This document shows, one piece after another, positions 1 through 9,437 of a DNA stretch of 64,000 nucleotides. Under the pieces are notes generated by a model. The model was not told where the DNA came from and ran no database searches. It saw nothing but the letters and a program-made list of their open reading frames with translations. Numbering within the stretch: the first letter of the stretch is position 1; every line of letters starts with the position of its first letter. Made by a program: the position numbers and the translations under genes. The stretch is from an uncultured Methylocystaceae bacterium (lineage in GTDB: Bacteria > Pseudomonadota > Alphaproteobacteria > Rhizobiales > Beijerinckiaceae), in contig CALMZV010000069.1 in the NCBI GenBank assembly GCA_937870755.1, forward strand, positions 50,000-113,999, given 5' to 3'.

Positions 1-592
1 CGCCGCCGCCGGCCTGTTGCGATCCGGCGCCGTGGCCGGAGCCGATGCCGAGCGGATTGTTCGAGCCGTGGAACAGGCCGCGGATGGAATCGGCCAGCAG
101 CACGCCGCCGGCGACGCCGGCCGCCGCGCCGAGCGCGCCCTTCAGAAACCCGCCGCCGCCAGCCTGTTGCGGCGCGCCGCCCCAGGGTCCGCCCTGCGGG
201 CCTGGGCCGGGCTGGGCCTGCGGGGCGCCGCCCCAGGGCCCGCCCTGCGACGGACGATCGTACTGCGGCGGCGCGGGACGGGCCGGCGGCTGCTGCGACT
301 GCCCGCCGAACAGCGAGCCGAGCCCGCCGAGAAACCCGCCCTGCTGGGGCTGCGCCTGCGCGCGCTGCGAAAGGTCGCGCACCTGCGCCTCCAGTTCCTG
401 CAAGCGGTCGTTGGCGGCGCGCAACGCCTGCTCCTGCACCAGCACCGTCTGCGCGAGCAGATAAGGCGCGTGGGGCTGGGCGCGGACGGCCTCGCCGATG
501 AACGATTCGGCCTCGCGGTCGCGCGTCTGCTCCGCGGCGGCGCGGGTGCGGTCGAACAAGCCGGCCAGCAACTGACGTTCTTCAGGCGACAT
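1..592 (-). CDS. DUF2076 domain protein, 3' end outside window
   Basis: Only the N-terminal 197 or so codons are inside the window; the gene runs off the left edge. The protein starts MSPEERQLLAGLFDRTR, which is the typical opening of DUF2076 proteins (periplasmic ligand-binding sensor-like, function unknown). A helical, probably coiled-coil stretch follows, then a Gly/Pro/Gln-rich low-complexity part in which a GGPWGGAPQ unit appears twice (DNA near 174-197 and 225-248), then a Gly/Ala-rich segment that could insert in a membrane. The start at 592 is supported by a GGGAG ribosome site just upstream on the minus strand. It follows the porin gene on the same strand but a terminator lies between them, so it is probably transcribed separately. 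The family call is from the N-terminal pattern. Confidence 0.75.
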   Translation of the reverse strand, partial: MSPEERQLLAGLFDRTRAAAEQTRDREAESFIGEAVRAQPHAPYLLAQTVLVQEQALRAANDRLQELEAQVRDLSQRAQAQPQQGGFLGGLGSLFGGQSQQPPARPAPPQYDRPSQGGPWGGAPQAQPGPGPQGGPWGGAPQQAGGGGFLKGALGAAAGVAGGVLLADSIRGLFHGSNNPLGIGSGHGAGSQQAGGG

Positions 593-670
593 GAAATCTC
601 TCCCCTGCGGCCGTTGCGCCGCGAGCGGAATATGGAGGCCCGGCGGGCCCGCGCCAAGGGGCGCGGCGCG

Positions 671-701
671 CAAAACAAAAGGCGCGGGACAATCCCGCGC
701 C
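671..701 (-). terminator. Rho-independent terminator after porin gene
   Basis: A perfect 9-bp stem GGCGCGGGA/TCCCGCGCC with a 3-nt loop (681-701) is followed on the minus strand by TTTTGTTTTG (671-680). It lies 25 bases after the porin stop codon and before the DUF2076 start, so it should end the porin transcript. Confidence 0.8.
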
Positions 702-725
702 CTTCTATTCGGCTGCGCCAGTCTG

Positions 726-1706
726 TTACTTGAACGACGCCGACGAGAAGTCGATCGATACGCCGGCCACGATCTTGTGACCGCACCAGCCGGAGCGTCC
801 GACGCCGAACAGCGCGGTCGACAGATTGGCGCCCGGGTCCGACGTATTGATCGCGCAGCCGGCGCCGCCGAGGCTTGAGCCGTGATAGCGCACATCGAAC
901 GTCGCGACCTTGTAGGTGTACGAAGCGCCGACGTTCCAGGTGTTGTAGCTGGCGAATTTGAAGCCGCGCGGAACGCCGGTGAACGCCTGCTGCGGGTCCA
1001 CATAGCTGAAGCCGTATTGCACGTCGGCGCGGCCGAGATAGACGTGGCCGAAGGCGCCGGAGACGGAAAAGCCGGTGTCGGGAATCGTCAGCCTGGCGTT
1101 CAGTTCGGAATAGAGCGCGCGCGCGCCGTAATTGTTCCAGTTCGGCGCGTAATACATGGCGCCGCCGAGCGCGACCCAGTCGTTCAGCTGCCAGGTCGCC
1201 TTGCCGTAGACTTCGAGGAAGCTCGGGTCGTGCGAGGTGGTCGGAACGCCGCCCGGCGTGAAGAAGGTGAGCACGGGACCGCCGGCGCCGGCCAGCCAGT
1301 AGCGCGTCCTGTTGCCGGGATAGAGATAACCGATCACACCGACGTCGAGTGTAAGCGGTCCCCAGACCGGGCGAATGCCGGCGTAGACGTCCACTTCAGC
1401 TGTCGGACGCGTCGGCAGGTCGACGTTCCAAGGCTGCACGCCGGCGTAGAGCCAGCCGTAGCGCAGTTCCGCATAAGCGGTCGCGCCCGGACGATTGGCG
1501 GTCTGCGAAACGCCGCGCGACATGTAGTTGCTCTGAAGCTTGACGCCGAACGCATAGTCGAAACCCGCGCCGAACACGTCGAAATTAGGCTCGGGCCAGG
1601 CGATGAACGGTTTCGGCGCCGCGGGCGCCGGCTGTGGCGCGGCGAGATCGGCGGCGAAGGCGCTCGAAGCCATCGCGATGGCGGCTACGGTGGTGACGAG
1701 TTTCAT
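726..1706 (-). CDS. TorF/Gcw_chp-like outer-membrane beta-barrel protein
   Basis: A 326-residue protein with a clear signal peptide (MKLVTTVAAIAMASSAFAAD) followed by an Ala/Pro linker and then alternating aromatic/hydrophobic strands typical of an outer-membrane barrel. The segment around FGVKLQSNYMSRGVSQT is the SNY(x)SRG-type start of the TorF/Gcw_chp porin family. The C-terminus ends in a strand rich in alternating hydrophobics, as needed for barrel assembly. The start at 1706 was chosen over upstream in-frame ATGs because it begins the signal peptide and has a GGAG ribosome site nine bases before it. It sits between terminators on both sides, so it is likely monocistronic. Substrate is unknown; a role in small-solute permeation is inferred from the family. 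Confidence 0.8.
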   Translation of the reverse strand: MKLVTTVAAIAMASSAFAADLAAPQPAPAAPKPFIAWPEPNFDVFGAGFDYAFGVKLQSNYMSRGVSQTANRPGATAYAELRYGWLYAGVQPWNVDLPTRPTAEVDVYAGIRPVWGPLTLDVGVIGYLYPGNRTRYWLAGAGGPVLTFFTPGGVPTTSHDPSFLEVYGKATWQLNDWVALGGAMYYAPNWNNYGARALYSELNARLTIPDTGFSVSGAFGHVYLGRADVQYGFSYVDPQQAFTGVPRGFKFASYNTWNVGASYTYKVATFDVRYHGSSLGGAGCAINTSDPGANLSTALFGVGRSGWCGHKIVAGVSIDFSSASFK

Positions 1707-1891
1707 TTTCTGCACTCCGGCATTCGACATTCCGTGTGTCCAAAATGCGTCGAACCGGCGAGGCGCCTCAACGTCATAGATTATGCAGACGCCCATGCAT
1801 TGGGCAGATTTTCGATTGCGCGAAAACAACCGTGCGCGCGTTGCAGAAAAATCACATCTGCGAACGAACGCCCGATTGCGCGCGCGAATCG

Positions 1892-1915
1892 AAAACGGCG
1901 CCCGCGGGCGCCGTT
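1892..1915 (-). terminator. Terminator after amtB
   Basis: A 22-nt perfect palindrome centred on CCCGCGGG (1894-1915, arms AACGGCGCCCG/CGGGCGCCGTT) lies 23 bases beyond the amtB stop. On the minus strand its outer arm runs into TTTTCG, giving a usable intrinsic terminator for glnK-amtB. Confidence 0.7.
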
Positions 1916-1937
1916 CGTCGTCGCATGCATATGACGT

Positions 1938-3449
1938 TCAGTACGAGTAGGCGCGCTCGCCGTGTTCTGCGAGATCGAGACCCTCGCGCTCCTCGTCCCT
2001 GGAGACGCGCAGGCCGACGACGATGTCGACGAGCTTGAAGATGATCGCCGAAGCGACGCCCGACCAGACGAGTGTGGCGACCACCGCCGTGATCTGCGAG
2101 ATCAGCTGCTGGCCCATGGCGTAGGTTCCCGCGTTCGCGCCCGCGATGTTGGTGTAGTCGGTGACGCCGACGCCGCCAAGCGCGGGACTGACGAGAACGC
2201 CAGTGGCGATGGCGCCGACGACGCCGCCCACGCAGTGGATGCCGAACACGTCGAGCGCGTCGTCGTAGCCGAGCGCGTTCTTCACCTTCGACACGAACAT
2301 GAGACAGACTGGCGAGACGATCAGGCCGAGCACGATCGAACCCATCGGACCCGCATAACCGGAAGCCGGGGTGACCGCCACCAGACCCGCGACCGCGCCG
2401 GACGCCATGCCGAGTAGCGAGGGTTTGCCCTTGATCGCCCATTCCGAGACCAGCCACGAGAAGGCCGCCGCGCAGGTCGCCAGCATGGTGTTGACGAAGG
2501 CGAGCGCGGTGGCGCCGTTGGCCTCGAGATTCGAGCCTGCGTTGAACCCGAACCAGCCCACCCACAGCAGCGCCGTGCCGACCATGGTGAGCGTGAGCGA
2601 GTGGGGCGTGAGCGCTTCGCGCTGATAGCCGATGCGCTTGCCGAGCATGACGGCGCCGACGAGACCGGCGATGCCGGCGTTGACGTGCACGACCGTGCCG
2701 CCGGCGAAATCGAGCGCGCCCACGCCGTTCATCAGGAACTCTCCGACGCCCCTGCCCTGGTTGATCCAGCCGGCGGCGGCGATCAGTTCGTCGATCTTGC
2801 CCTGCGCGGCCTTTCTGGCGGCCTCGTCGGCAGCTGCAGCGAGCGCTTTGGCGGCGGCGGCCAGATCGTCTGGCGCGGGCGTCGCCCAGACCCAGTGCGC
2901 GATTGGGAAATAGACGATCGTGAGCCACAGGAACGTGAACAGCAGCACGGCCGAGAACTTGATGCGCTCGGCGTAGGCGCCGACAATCAACGCCGGCGTG
3001 ATCATGGCGAAGGTCATCTGGAACACCATATAGGCGTATTCGGGCACCACCACGCCGTTGGAGAAGGTCGCCGACACCGACGCGGGCGTCACGCCCGCCA
3101 GAAAGATCTTGCCGAAGCCCCCAAGATAATGACCACCCGTATCGCCGAGCGCGATCGAATAGCCGTAGAACGCCCACAACAGGCCAGCGAGCGAGACGAT
3201 GGCCATCACCTGGGTGAGCACCGACAGCATGTTCTTAGACCGCACGAGACCGCCGTAGAACAGCGCCAGGCCGGGGATCGACATCATGAGAACGAGCAGG
3301 CTGGAGACGAGCAGCCAGGCCGTATCGCCCTTGTTGGGAACAGGGGCGGCCGCGGCCTGCGCGAACGCCGGGCCGACGCTGGCGAGCGCGGCGCAAAGAC
3401 CGAGAGCAAGCGACGACAGCGCAGCCCGGGCGGAGGTGGATTTCAACAT
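1938..3449 (-). CDS. amtB: Ammonium transporter AmtB
   Basis: A 503-residue inner-membrane channel that conducts NH4+/NH3. It has a signal peptide (residues 1-30), about eleven membrane segments, and the conserved pore histidines H185 (FPIAHWVW) and H405 (FGIHCVGG). The family core is intact from LALFYGGLVRSKN to the cytoplasmic C-terminal tail RVSRDEEREGLDLAEHGE, the segment that binds the PII protein. An extra Ala/Lys/Asp-rich stretch of roughly 35 residues (about 191-226) sits in the loop after the first pore histidine. The start at 3449 has an AGGAG ribosome site. It lies 26 bases behind glnK on the same strand, the classic glnK-amtB operon, so expression should follow nitrogen limitation through the sigma-54 promoter upstream of glnK. 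Confidence 0.96.
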   Translation of the reverse strand: MLKSTSARAALSSLALGLCAALASVGPAFAQAAAAPVPNKGDTAWLLVSSLLVLMMSIPGLALFYGGLVRSKNMLSVLTQVMAIVSLAGLLWAFYGYSIALGDTGGHYLGGFGKIFLAGVTPASVSATFSNGVVVPEYAYMVFQMTFAMITPALIVGAYAERIKFSAVLLFTFLWLTIVYFPIAHWVWATPAPDDLAAAAKALAAAADEAARKAAQGKIDELIAAAGWINQGRGVGEFLMNGVGALDFAGGTVVHVNAGIAGLVGAVMLGKRIGYQREALTPHSLTLTMVGTALLWVGWFGFNAGSNLEANGATALAFVNTMLATCAAAFSWLVSEWAIKGKPSLLGMASGAVAGLVAVTPASGYAGPMGSIVLGLIVSPVCLMFVSKVKNALGYDDALDVFGIHCVGGVVGAIATGVLVSPALGGVGVTDYTNIAGANAGTYAMGQQLISQITAVVATLVWSGVASAIIFKLVDIVVGLRVSRDEEREGLDLAEHGERAYSY

Positions 3450-3475
3450 TCTCTTGGCTCCTGATCGAGGGCTGC

Positions 3476-3955
<480 letters not shown>

Positions 3956-4021
3956 CTATTTCAATCGACTGCGCCGTGAGCGCGGCTTTCGATGAGCGCA
4001 CCTGCGCGGGGCGCCGGAAAA

Positions 4022-5323
4022 TCAGGCGCCCAAATTCGCATCGGTCAGCGCGGGCGGCGTCGGCCCGCCGCAGGCCCAGTCCAGCAGTTCGATCGTGTGG
4101 ACCGCCGGCAGGCCGCCGCCCGACAACTGCACGAGGCAGCCGATATTGCCGGCGGCGATGGCCTGCGGTTTCAACCGTGCGATGTTGCGCAGCTTTCTGT
4201 CGCGCAGCCGCCCGGCGAGTTCTGGTTGCAGGATGTTGTAGGTTCCCGCCGAGCCGCAGCAGATGTGGCCTTCGGGAATGTCTCGCACCACGAATCCCGC
4301 CTTGCGTAGAAGCTCTTTCGGCAGGTCCGTGATCTTCTGTCCGTGCTGCAGCGAGCAGGCGGCATGATAAGCGAGCGTGAGCGACGGTTTGCGCGTGGGA
4401 GCCCAGTCGAGTGTGGCGAGATATTCGGACACGTCTTTCGCCAGCGCGGACACGCGCGCGGCTTTTTCCGCGTAGGCCCCATCCTCGCGCAGCATGAAAC
4501 CATAGTCCTTGAGGGTCGCCCCGCAGCCGGAGGTCGTGACGACGATGGCGTCCAGCCCGCCGTGCTCGATCAGCCGCGTCCACGCAGCGACATTCCTGCG
4601 CGCGAACGCGAGCGCCTCCTGTTCGCGACCCATGTGATGGACGAGCGCGCCGCAGCAGGCCTCTCCGGGCGCGGCGACGGTTTCGACGCCGAGCCGCGCG
4701 AAGAGCCGGCGCGCGGCAGCGTTGATCGAGGGTTGCAGTTCCGGCTGCGCGCAGCCCTCGAGCAGCGCCACGCGCCCGCGGCGCGTCGTTGCGACGACGT
4801 GCGTTTCCGGCGGCGCCGGGAACGGCGCGCGCACCAGCGCCAGCATGGCGGACAAGCGCGCGCCCGGCCCCGGCAGCCGCGCCAACAGGGACGCCAGCGG
4901 CCGCGCCAGCGCGCCCGCGCGCAAAGCCAGGCGGAACCGGTTGCGATAGGGCAGGATGCCGGCGAGCGCCGCGCGCATCAGCCGGTCGGACCACGGGCGC
5001 TTGTAATGTTGCGCGATATAGGCGCGCGCATGATCAACGAGATGCATGTAATGCACGCCCGAAGGGCATGTGGTCATGCACGAAAGGCACGACAGGCAAC
5101 GATCGACATGGGCGACGACCTCCGGGCCCGGCGTCTTCGCGCCCTCCAGCATGTCCTTTATGAGATAAATGCGCCCGCGCGGGGAATCGCGTTCGTCGCC
5201 GAGCAGCATGTAGGTCGGGCAGGTCGCGGTGCAGAAGCCGCAATGCACGCAGGCGCGCAGGATTTTCTCCGAATCCCGCATGCGCGGATCGAGAAGCGCG
5301 GCCTGCGAGAAGTTCGTCTGCAT
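4022..5323 (-). CDS. glcF: Glycolate oxidase iron-sulfur subunit GlcF
   Basis: A 433-residue subunit of membrane-linked glycolate dehydrogenase, which oxidises glycolate to glyoxylate with GlcD and GlcE. Two ferredoxin-type [4Fe-4S] motifs are visible: C25-x2-C28-x2-C31-x3-C35P and C76-x2-C79-x2-C82-x3-C86P. The C-terminal half carries two CCG-type repeats (GEACCGALVHHMG and GHICCGSAGTYN), as in the GlcF/HdrB cysteine-rich domain. It is the last gene of the glcD-glcE-DUF2585-glcF run; the DUF2585 stop lies four bases upstream of its start. The next gene, glnK, has its own promoter. Call is firm; the electron acceptor (likely quinone) is from family knowledge. Confidence 0.95.
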   Translation of the reverse strand: MQTNFSQAALLDPRMRDSEKILRACVHCGFCTATCPTYMLLGDERDSPRGRIYLIKDMLEGAKTPGPEVVAHVDRCLSCLSCMTTCPSGVHYMHLVDHARAYIAQHYKRPWSDRLMRAALAGILPYRNRFRLALRAGALARPLASLLARLPGPGARLSAMLALVRAPFPAPPETHVVATTRRGRVALLEGCAQPELQPSINAAARRLFARLGVETVAAPGEACCGALVHHMGREQEALAFARRNVAAWTRLIEHGGLDAIVVTTSGCGATLKDYGFMLREDGAYAEKAARVSALAKDVSEYLATLDWAPTRKPSLTLAYHAACSLQHGQKITDLPKELLRKAGFVVRDIPEGHICCGSAGTYNILQPELAGRLRDRKLRNIARLKPQAIAAGNIGCLVQLSGGGLPAVHTIELLDWACGGPTPPALTDANLGA

Positions 5324-5327
5324 CTGT

Positions 5328-5912
5328 TCACCCGCCGCCCTGCCACGCCTTGATGGCGTCGAGCGGATACAACAACATGATCACGTTCAATGTGAGATTG
5401 TCGCGGATGATGGCGCCGACGATCAATTCCATCGCCAGCGCCAGCGTCACCGTCGCCCAGACCGGCAGGCGGCTTGCAAGCAGAAAGCCGACCATCATCG
5501 CGCCGACGTCCGAGACGGAGTTGAGAACGGAATCGCCGTAATAGTCGAGCGCGATCGTCGCCTCGCGGTACCGGTTGATGATCCACGGCGTATTCTCGGC
5601 GACCTCCCATGCGACCTCGATGAACGTCGCCATCAGAATGCCCAGCGCGAGATTGGGCCTTGCGCCGAGGAGTCGCGCGACCAGCCAGTACAATCCGTAG
5701 AAGACGAACCCGTGAATGACGTGCGAGAACGTGTACCAGTCCGTTATGTGCTGCGAATTCTCCGAAGAAAACGTGACGCCGTGCCAGAGCTTGACGTAGC
5801 CGCATTTGCATATGAGCGGATGGCCCATCGCCCACAACACGAGCGCCCCGAGAATGACGAGATCGACCGCAAAAGACACATAGAGAAGATTTCGGACTTT
5901 AGACGCCGTCAT
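5328..5912 (-). CDS. DUF2585 / UPF0314 membrane protein
   Basis: A 194-residue integral membrane protein with about five hydrophobic helices. Recognisable features are the opening [29 protein letters not shown], the polar block [21 protein letters not shown], and a second acidic/aromatic block [30 protein letters not shown], all characteristic of the DUF2585 (UPF0314) family of alphaproteobacteria. Function is unknown. Here it is embedded in the glycolate oxidase operon: its start overlaps the end of glcE by 14 bases and glcF starts four bases after its stop. Conserved His, Cys and Trp residues near the predicted membrane faces suggest metal or cofactor contact, but that is inference. Confidence 0.88.
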   Translation of the reverse strand: MTASKVRNLLYVSFAVDLVILGALVLWAMGHPLICKCGYVKLWHGVTFSSENSQHITDWYTFSHVIHGFVFYGLYWLVARLLGARPNLALGILMATFIEVAWEVAENTPWIINRYREATIALDYYGDSVLNSVSDVGAMMVGFLLASRLPVWATVTLALAMELIVGAIIRDNLTLNVIMLLYPLDAIKAWQGGG

Positions 5913-7071
5913 ACATGAGGCCCGGGTTGAAGAGACGATCTGGATCGAAACTCGCCTTCAGCGCGCGCTGCAATCGCATGACCGATGCAGGCAAGGGCTG
6001 AAACACGTCCACCCGCGCACGCACGTCCGCCGGGGCGCGCACAAGGGTCGCATGGCCGCCAACCTGCGCGACGACGGCGCGCACCATGCCGGCGCCGGCG
6101 TCGCCTTCGGCCGACATCGCGAGCCAGACGAGCCCGCCACCCCAATCGTAGAAATGCGCGAGGGGGCCCGCGCGCTGCGCGAGCCGCACGAAATCCGGCG
6201 CGCGCGAGGGCGCTGTCGAAACGCGCCACACCACGCGACCGTCGCCTGCGAAAAAGGCGACATCGCCGATGTCGCACCAGAGCGAGGCGGTCGCCGCATC
6301 GTCGAGAACTTCGCCCGCGCCGACGATCTTCTGCAGTTCGCCGAGCCGGTAGGCGACCGAATCCGCGAAATTCTCGATGCGCAGCAGCGTACGCGCGCTT
6401 TCGGCGCCCACGCCCGCTGGCAGGTGGGCCGCGCCGCTCACCTCGAACGGCGAGCCGAGCCCGCGCGACAGCGCATCCACCGCGCGCGTGTCGTCCAGCC
6501 CGCGCAGCACGAGCGTGGCCGCACTCTCCGGCCTCGGCAGCAGTTTGAACGTCACTTCGCTCAGGACCCCGAGCGCGCCGAATGCGCCCGCCTGCAGTTT
6601 CACGAGATCGAGCCCGGTGACGTTCTTCATCACGCGTCCGCCGGACTTGATGGCCTGCGCCAGCCCGTTGACGAACCGCACGCCGATGAGACTGTCGCGC
6701 GCCGCGCCATGCGAGATGCGGCGCGAACCGGAGATGGCGCAGGCGGCGACGGCGCCGATGGTCGACGCGCCCGCGCTCGCAAGCAGCCGCCGGTGATCCA
6801 TCGGCGCGAACGGCAGCATCTGATCGTGTGCGGCGACGAGACTTTCCACGTCCGCGAGCGGCGTGCCGGCGCGCGCGGCGACCACCATTTCGCCAGGCTC
6901 GTAGAGCGTGACGCCCGCAAGATTCTTCGTCGACAGCGTGGCGGGCGGCGCGACGGGACGGCCAAGCGCCTGGCGCGTTCCGCCGCCGACGATCCGCAGC
7001 GCGGACTTGCGCGCGCGCGCCGTGCGCACGCAGTCGACAAGCTCGTCCTCGCTGTGCGGCGCGAAGATCAC
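5899..7071 (-). CDS. glcE: Glycolate oxidase FAD-binding subunit GlcE
   Basis: A 390-residue FAD-binding type 4 (PCMH) flavoprotein, the second flavin subunit of glycolate dehydrogenase. The flavin motif region [15 protein letters not shown] and the later [26 protein letters not shown] block are visible, followed by the [29 protein letters not shown] segment that is typical of GlcE. Length fits the family. It overlaps glcD by four bases (ATGA) and overlaps the downstream DUF2585 gene by 14 bases, so it is translationally coupled in the operon glcD-glcE-DUF2585-glcF. Confidence 0.95.
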   Translation of the reverse strand: MIFAPHSEDELVDCVRTARARKSALRIVGGGTRQALGRPVAPPATLSTKNLAGVTLYEPGEMVVAARAGTPLADVESLVAAHDQMLPFAPMDHRRLLASAGASTIGAVAACAISGSRRISHGAARDSLIGVRFVNGLAQAIKSGGRVMKNVTGLDLVKLQAGAFGALGVLSEVTFKLLPRPESAATLVLRGLDDTRAVDALSRGLGSPFEVSGAAHLPAGVGAESARTLLRIENFADSVAYRLGELQKIVGAGEVLDDAATASLWCDIGDVAFFAGDGRVVWRVSTAPSRAPDFVRLAQRAGPLAHFYDWGGGLVWLAMSAEGDAGAGMVRAVVAQVGGHATLVRAPADVRARVDVFQPLPASVMRLQRALKASFDPDRLFNPGLMYDGV

Positions 7072-8501
7072 GCGGCCCGTCCCTCGAGCGGAAAGACTTT
7101 CGCCGAATTGAGCAGCCAGGTTTCGTCGAACGCGGCGCGCGCGCGCATCTGCTGCGCGAGATCGTCCACTGTAAACTGACGCGGCATGAGATCGCGTTTC
7201 TCGACGCCCACGCCGTGCTCGCCGGTGAGGCAGCCGCCGACCTCCACGCAGAATTTCAGTATGTCCTCGCCTGCCTTCTCGGCTTTCTCCTGCTCGGCGG
7301 GATCGTTGACGTTGTACATGATCAGCGGATGCATGTTGCCGTCGCCGGCATGGAACACGTTGGCCACGCGTAGACCATAGCTCCGGACGATCTCGTCGGT
7401 GCGTTTGAGAACGCGCGCCAGCTGGCCGAGCGGCGCGGTGCCGTCCATGCAGATATAGTCAGCCACGCGGCCGGTGGCGCCGAACGCGGATTTGCGGCCT
7501 TTCCAGATCGCGGCCGTCTCCATCGCGCTTTTCGACTCGCGCACGGTGGTCACGCCATGGCGTTCGGCGATCGCGACAATCCTGCGCAATTGCGCATCCA
7601 TCTCGGCCTCGGATCCTTCCACCTCGACGATCAGCAGTGCGCCCGCGTCGAGCGGATAACCGGCCCTGGCGAATGCCTCGCAGATTTCGATGGCGAGCTT
7701 GTCCATGAACTCGATGGCGACCGGCACGATGCCGGCGGCGATAATGTCAGCGACGCAGGCGCCGGCCGCCTCGCTGCTCGCAAAGCCGAACAGCACCGGC
7801 CGCGCGTTTTCCGCCTGGCGCAGGATGCGCACCGTCGCCTCGGTGACGATTCCGAGCTGGCCCTCGTGGCCGACGATCAGGCCAAGCAGATCGTAGCCCG
7901 GCGCATCGAGCCAGTCGCCGCCGATCTCGACGATCGTTCCGTCGATCAGGACCATCGTCACGCCCAGCACATTGTTGGTCGTCACGCCGTATTTGAGGCA
8001 ATGCGCGCCGCCGGAGTTCATGCCGATATTGCCGCCGATGGTGCAGGCGAGCTGCGAGGACGGATCGGGCGCATAAAAGAAACCGTCCGCAGCCACCGCA
8101 TCCGAAATGCCAAGATTGGTGACGCCGGCCTCCACCCGCGCGACGCGGTTGGCGTAGTCGACATCGAGAACGCGCGTCATCTTCGTCAGCGCGACGACGA
8201 CCGAATCCTCCTGCGGGATGGCCCCGCCCGACAGCGAGGTGCCGGCGCCGCGCGGCGTGACCTTCACGCCCGCTCCATGACAGTAACGCAGCACGGCGGC
8301 CGTCTCCTGCGTGGAGCGCGGCAGCACGACGGCGAGCGGAACGGAGCGATAGGCGGTGAGCGCGTCGGTCTCGAAGGCGCGGCGCTCGTCGAGGCCGGTC
8401 ACCAGACACCCGGGCGGCACGATGCGCGCCAACCCCACGACGATCTCCTCGCGCCGCGCGAGGATCGCGGGATCGGGCGCGGGAAAACGAATGCTCGACA
8501 T
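7068..8501 (-). CDS. glcD: Glycolate oxidase subunit GlcD (FAD-linked oxidase)
   Basis: A 477-residue FAD-linked 2-hydroxyacid oxidase, catalytic subunit of glycolate dehydrogenase. The PCMH FAD domain shows TPRGAGTSLSGGAIP, then SSQLACTIGGNIGMNSGGAHCLKYG, and the C-terminal domain has the active-site segment FHAGDGNMHPLI and the closing ...GGCLTGEHGVGVEKRD motif. The start at 8501 (MSSIRFPAPDP) was chosen over longer in-frame options because it has a GGGAG ribosome site and matches the normal family length. First gene of the operon; it is divergent from lutA with 146 bases between start codons. Glycolate is the expected substrate because glcE and glcF are present; D-lactate is a possible alternative. 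Confidence 0.95.
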   Translation of the reverse strand: MSSIRFPAPDPAILARREEIVVGLARIVPPGCLVTGLDERRAFETDALTAYRSVPLAVVLPRSTQETAAVLRYCHGAGVKVTPRGAGTSLSGGAIPQEDSVVVALTKMTRVLDVDYANRVARVEAGVTNLGISDAVAADGFFYAPDPSSQLACTIGGNIGMNSGGAHCLKYGVTTNNVLGVTMVLIDGTIVEIGGDWLDAPGYDLLGLIVGHEGQLGIVTEATVRILRQAENARPVLFGFASSEAAGACVADIIAAGIVPVAIEFMDKLAIEICEAFARAGYPLDAGALLIVEVEGSEAEMDAQLRRIVAIAERHGVTTVRESKSAMETAAIWKGRKSAFGATGRVADYICMDGTAPLGQLARVLKRTDEIVRSYGLRVANVFHAGDGNMHPLIMYNVNDPAEQEKAEKAGEDILKFCVEVGGCLTGEHGVGVEKRDLMPRQFTVDDLAQQMRARAAFDETWLLNSAKVFPLEGRAA

Positions 8502-8647
8502 AACGCGCTCCCGGCGCGCCGGCGCCGCGCGCCTGTTGCCTGAAATGGGACGCCGCCGAAAAATCTTCAACGGCTCGGGACTGTGGTATAGATGACAGCA
8601 GTCGGCGCGCCGTTGCAAGAGCGCGGCGGGCCGAGGGGAGGAACGAA
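8502..8647. promoter_or_regulatory. Divergent glcD / lutA control region
   Basis: These 146 bases separate the start codons of glcD (minus) and lutA (plus) and must hold promoters for both operons. A possible plus-strand promoter is TTCAAC (8566-8571) and TATAGA (8587-8592), but the 15-bp spacer is short, so this is weak. No adjacent GlcC/LldR-type regulator gene is present, so the regulator must be encoded elsewhere. Confidence 0.4.
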
Positions 8648-9433
8648 ATGGTCGAAACCGGCCGCAAAATTCGCGTCGGTTTGTTCGCGACCTGCCTCGT
8701 CGACCTGTTTCGCCCAACGGTCGGGTTCGCCGCCGTCAAGCTGCTCGAAGACGCCGGCTGCGTGGTGGAGGTTCCGGCCCAGACCTGTTGCGGGCAGCCC
8801 GCTTTCAATTCGGGCGACACGAACGCCGCGCGCGCGATCGCGCTGCAGGCGATCGAGACGTTCGCCCCCTACGATTACGTCGTCGCGCCGTCCGGCTCGT
8901 GCGCCGGCATGATGGCGAAACATTATCCCGAACTGTTCGAGCACGATCCGGAACTGCGCGCGCGCGCGATCGCATTTTCAGCCAAGGCGTTCGAACTCGT
9001 CTCGTTCCTGGTGGACGTGCTGGGCGTCACGCGCGTCGCCGCGCGTTTTCCGCATTCCGTCGCCTATCATGACTCCTGCTCGGGCCTGCGCGAGATGAGT
9101 GTGCAGGCGCAGCCGCGCGCGCTGCTCGAGACGGTCGAAGGGCTGGAGCTGCGCGAACTTTCGGAAGCCGATACGTGCTGCGGCTTCGGCGGCGCCTTCG
9201 CCGTCAAATTCGGCGAGATCTCAACCGCCATCGTCGACCGCAAGACACAGGATGTCGCGGCGACTGGCGCGCCGGTGCTGCTGGCCGGGGATCTCGGCTG
9301 TCTGATGAACATCGCCGGACGGCTGAAGCGTCAGGGCAGCTCCGTCGCCGTGCGGCACGTGGCCGAAGTGCTCGCCGGCATGACGGAGGCGCCGCCGATC
9401 GCTGAAGCGCCCGCCGGCCCGAAAAAGGGGTAG
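8648..9433 (+). CDS. lutA: Lactate utilization protein LutA (Fe-S, CCG domains)
   Basis: A 261-residue cytosolic cysteine-rich-domain protein of the LutA/YkgE family, part of the LutABC complex that oxidises L-lactate to pyruvate. It starts with the typical RVGLFATCLVDLFRPTVG and contains two CCG motifs, QTCCGQPAFNSG and DTCCGFGGAFAVKFGEIS, which bind an iron-sulfur cluster in this family. The C-terminus LAGDLGCLMNIAGRLKRQG is also standard. A GGGGAGG ribosome site precedes the ATG. lutB starts four bases after its stop. The 3' end carries a short Pro/Ala extension. Confidence 0.94.
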   Translation: MVETGRKIRVGLFATCLVDLFRPTVGFAAVKLLEDAGCVVEVPAQTCCGQPAFNSGDTNAARAIALQAIETFAPYDYVVAPSGSCAGMMAKHYPELFEHDPELRARAIAFSAKAFELVSFLVDVLGVTRVAARFPHSVAYHDSCSGLREMSVQAQPRALLETVEGLELRELSEADTCCGFGGAFAVKFGEISTAIVDRKTQDVAATGAPVLLAGDLGCLMNIAGRLKRQGSSVAVRHVAEVLAGMTEAPPIAEAPAGPKKG

Positions 9434-9437
9434 GCCC

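Noticed and set aside
8566..8592. Strong sigma-70 promoter for lutA
   Set aside because: TATAGA is fair but the -35 match is poor and the spacer is short, so only the whole region is annotated with low confidence.
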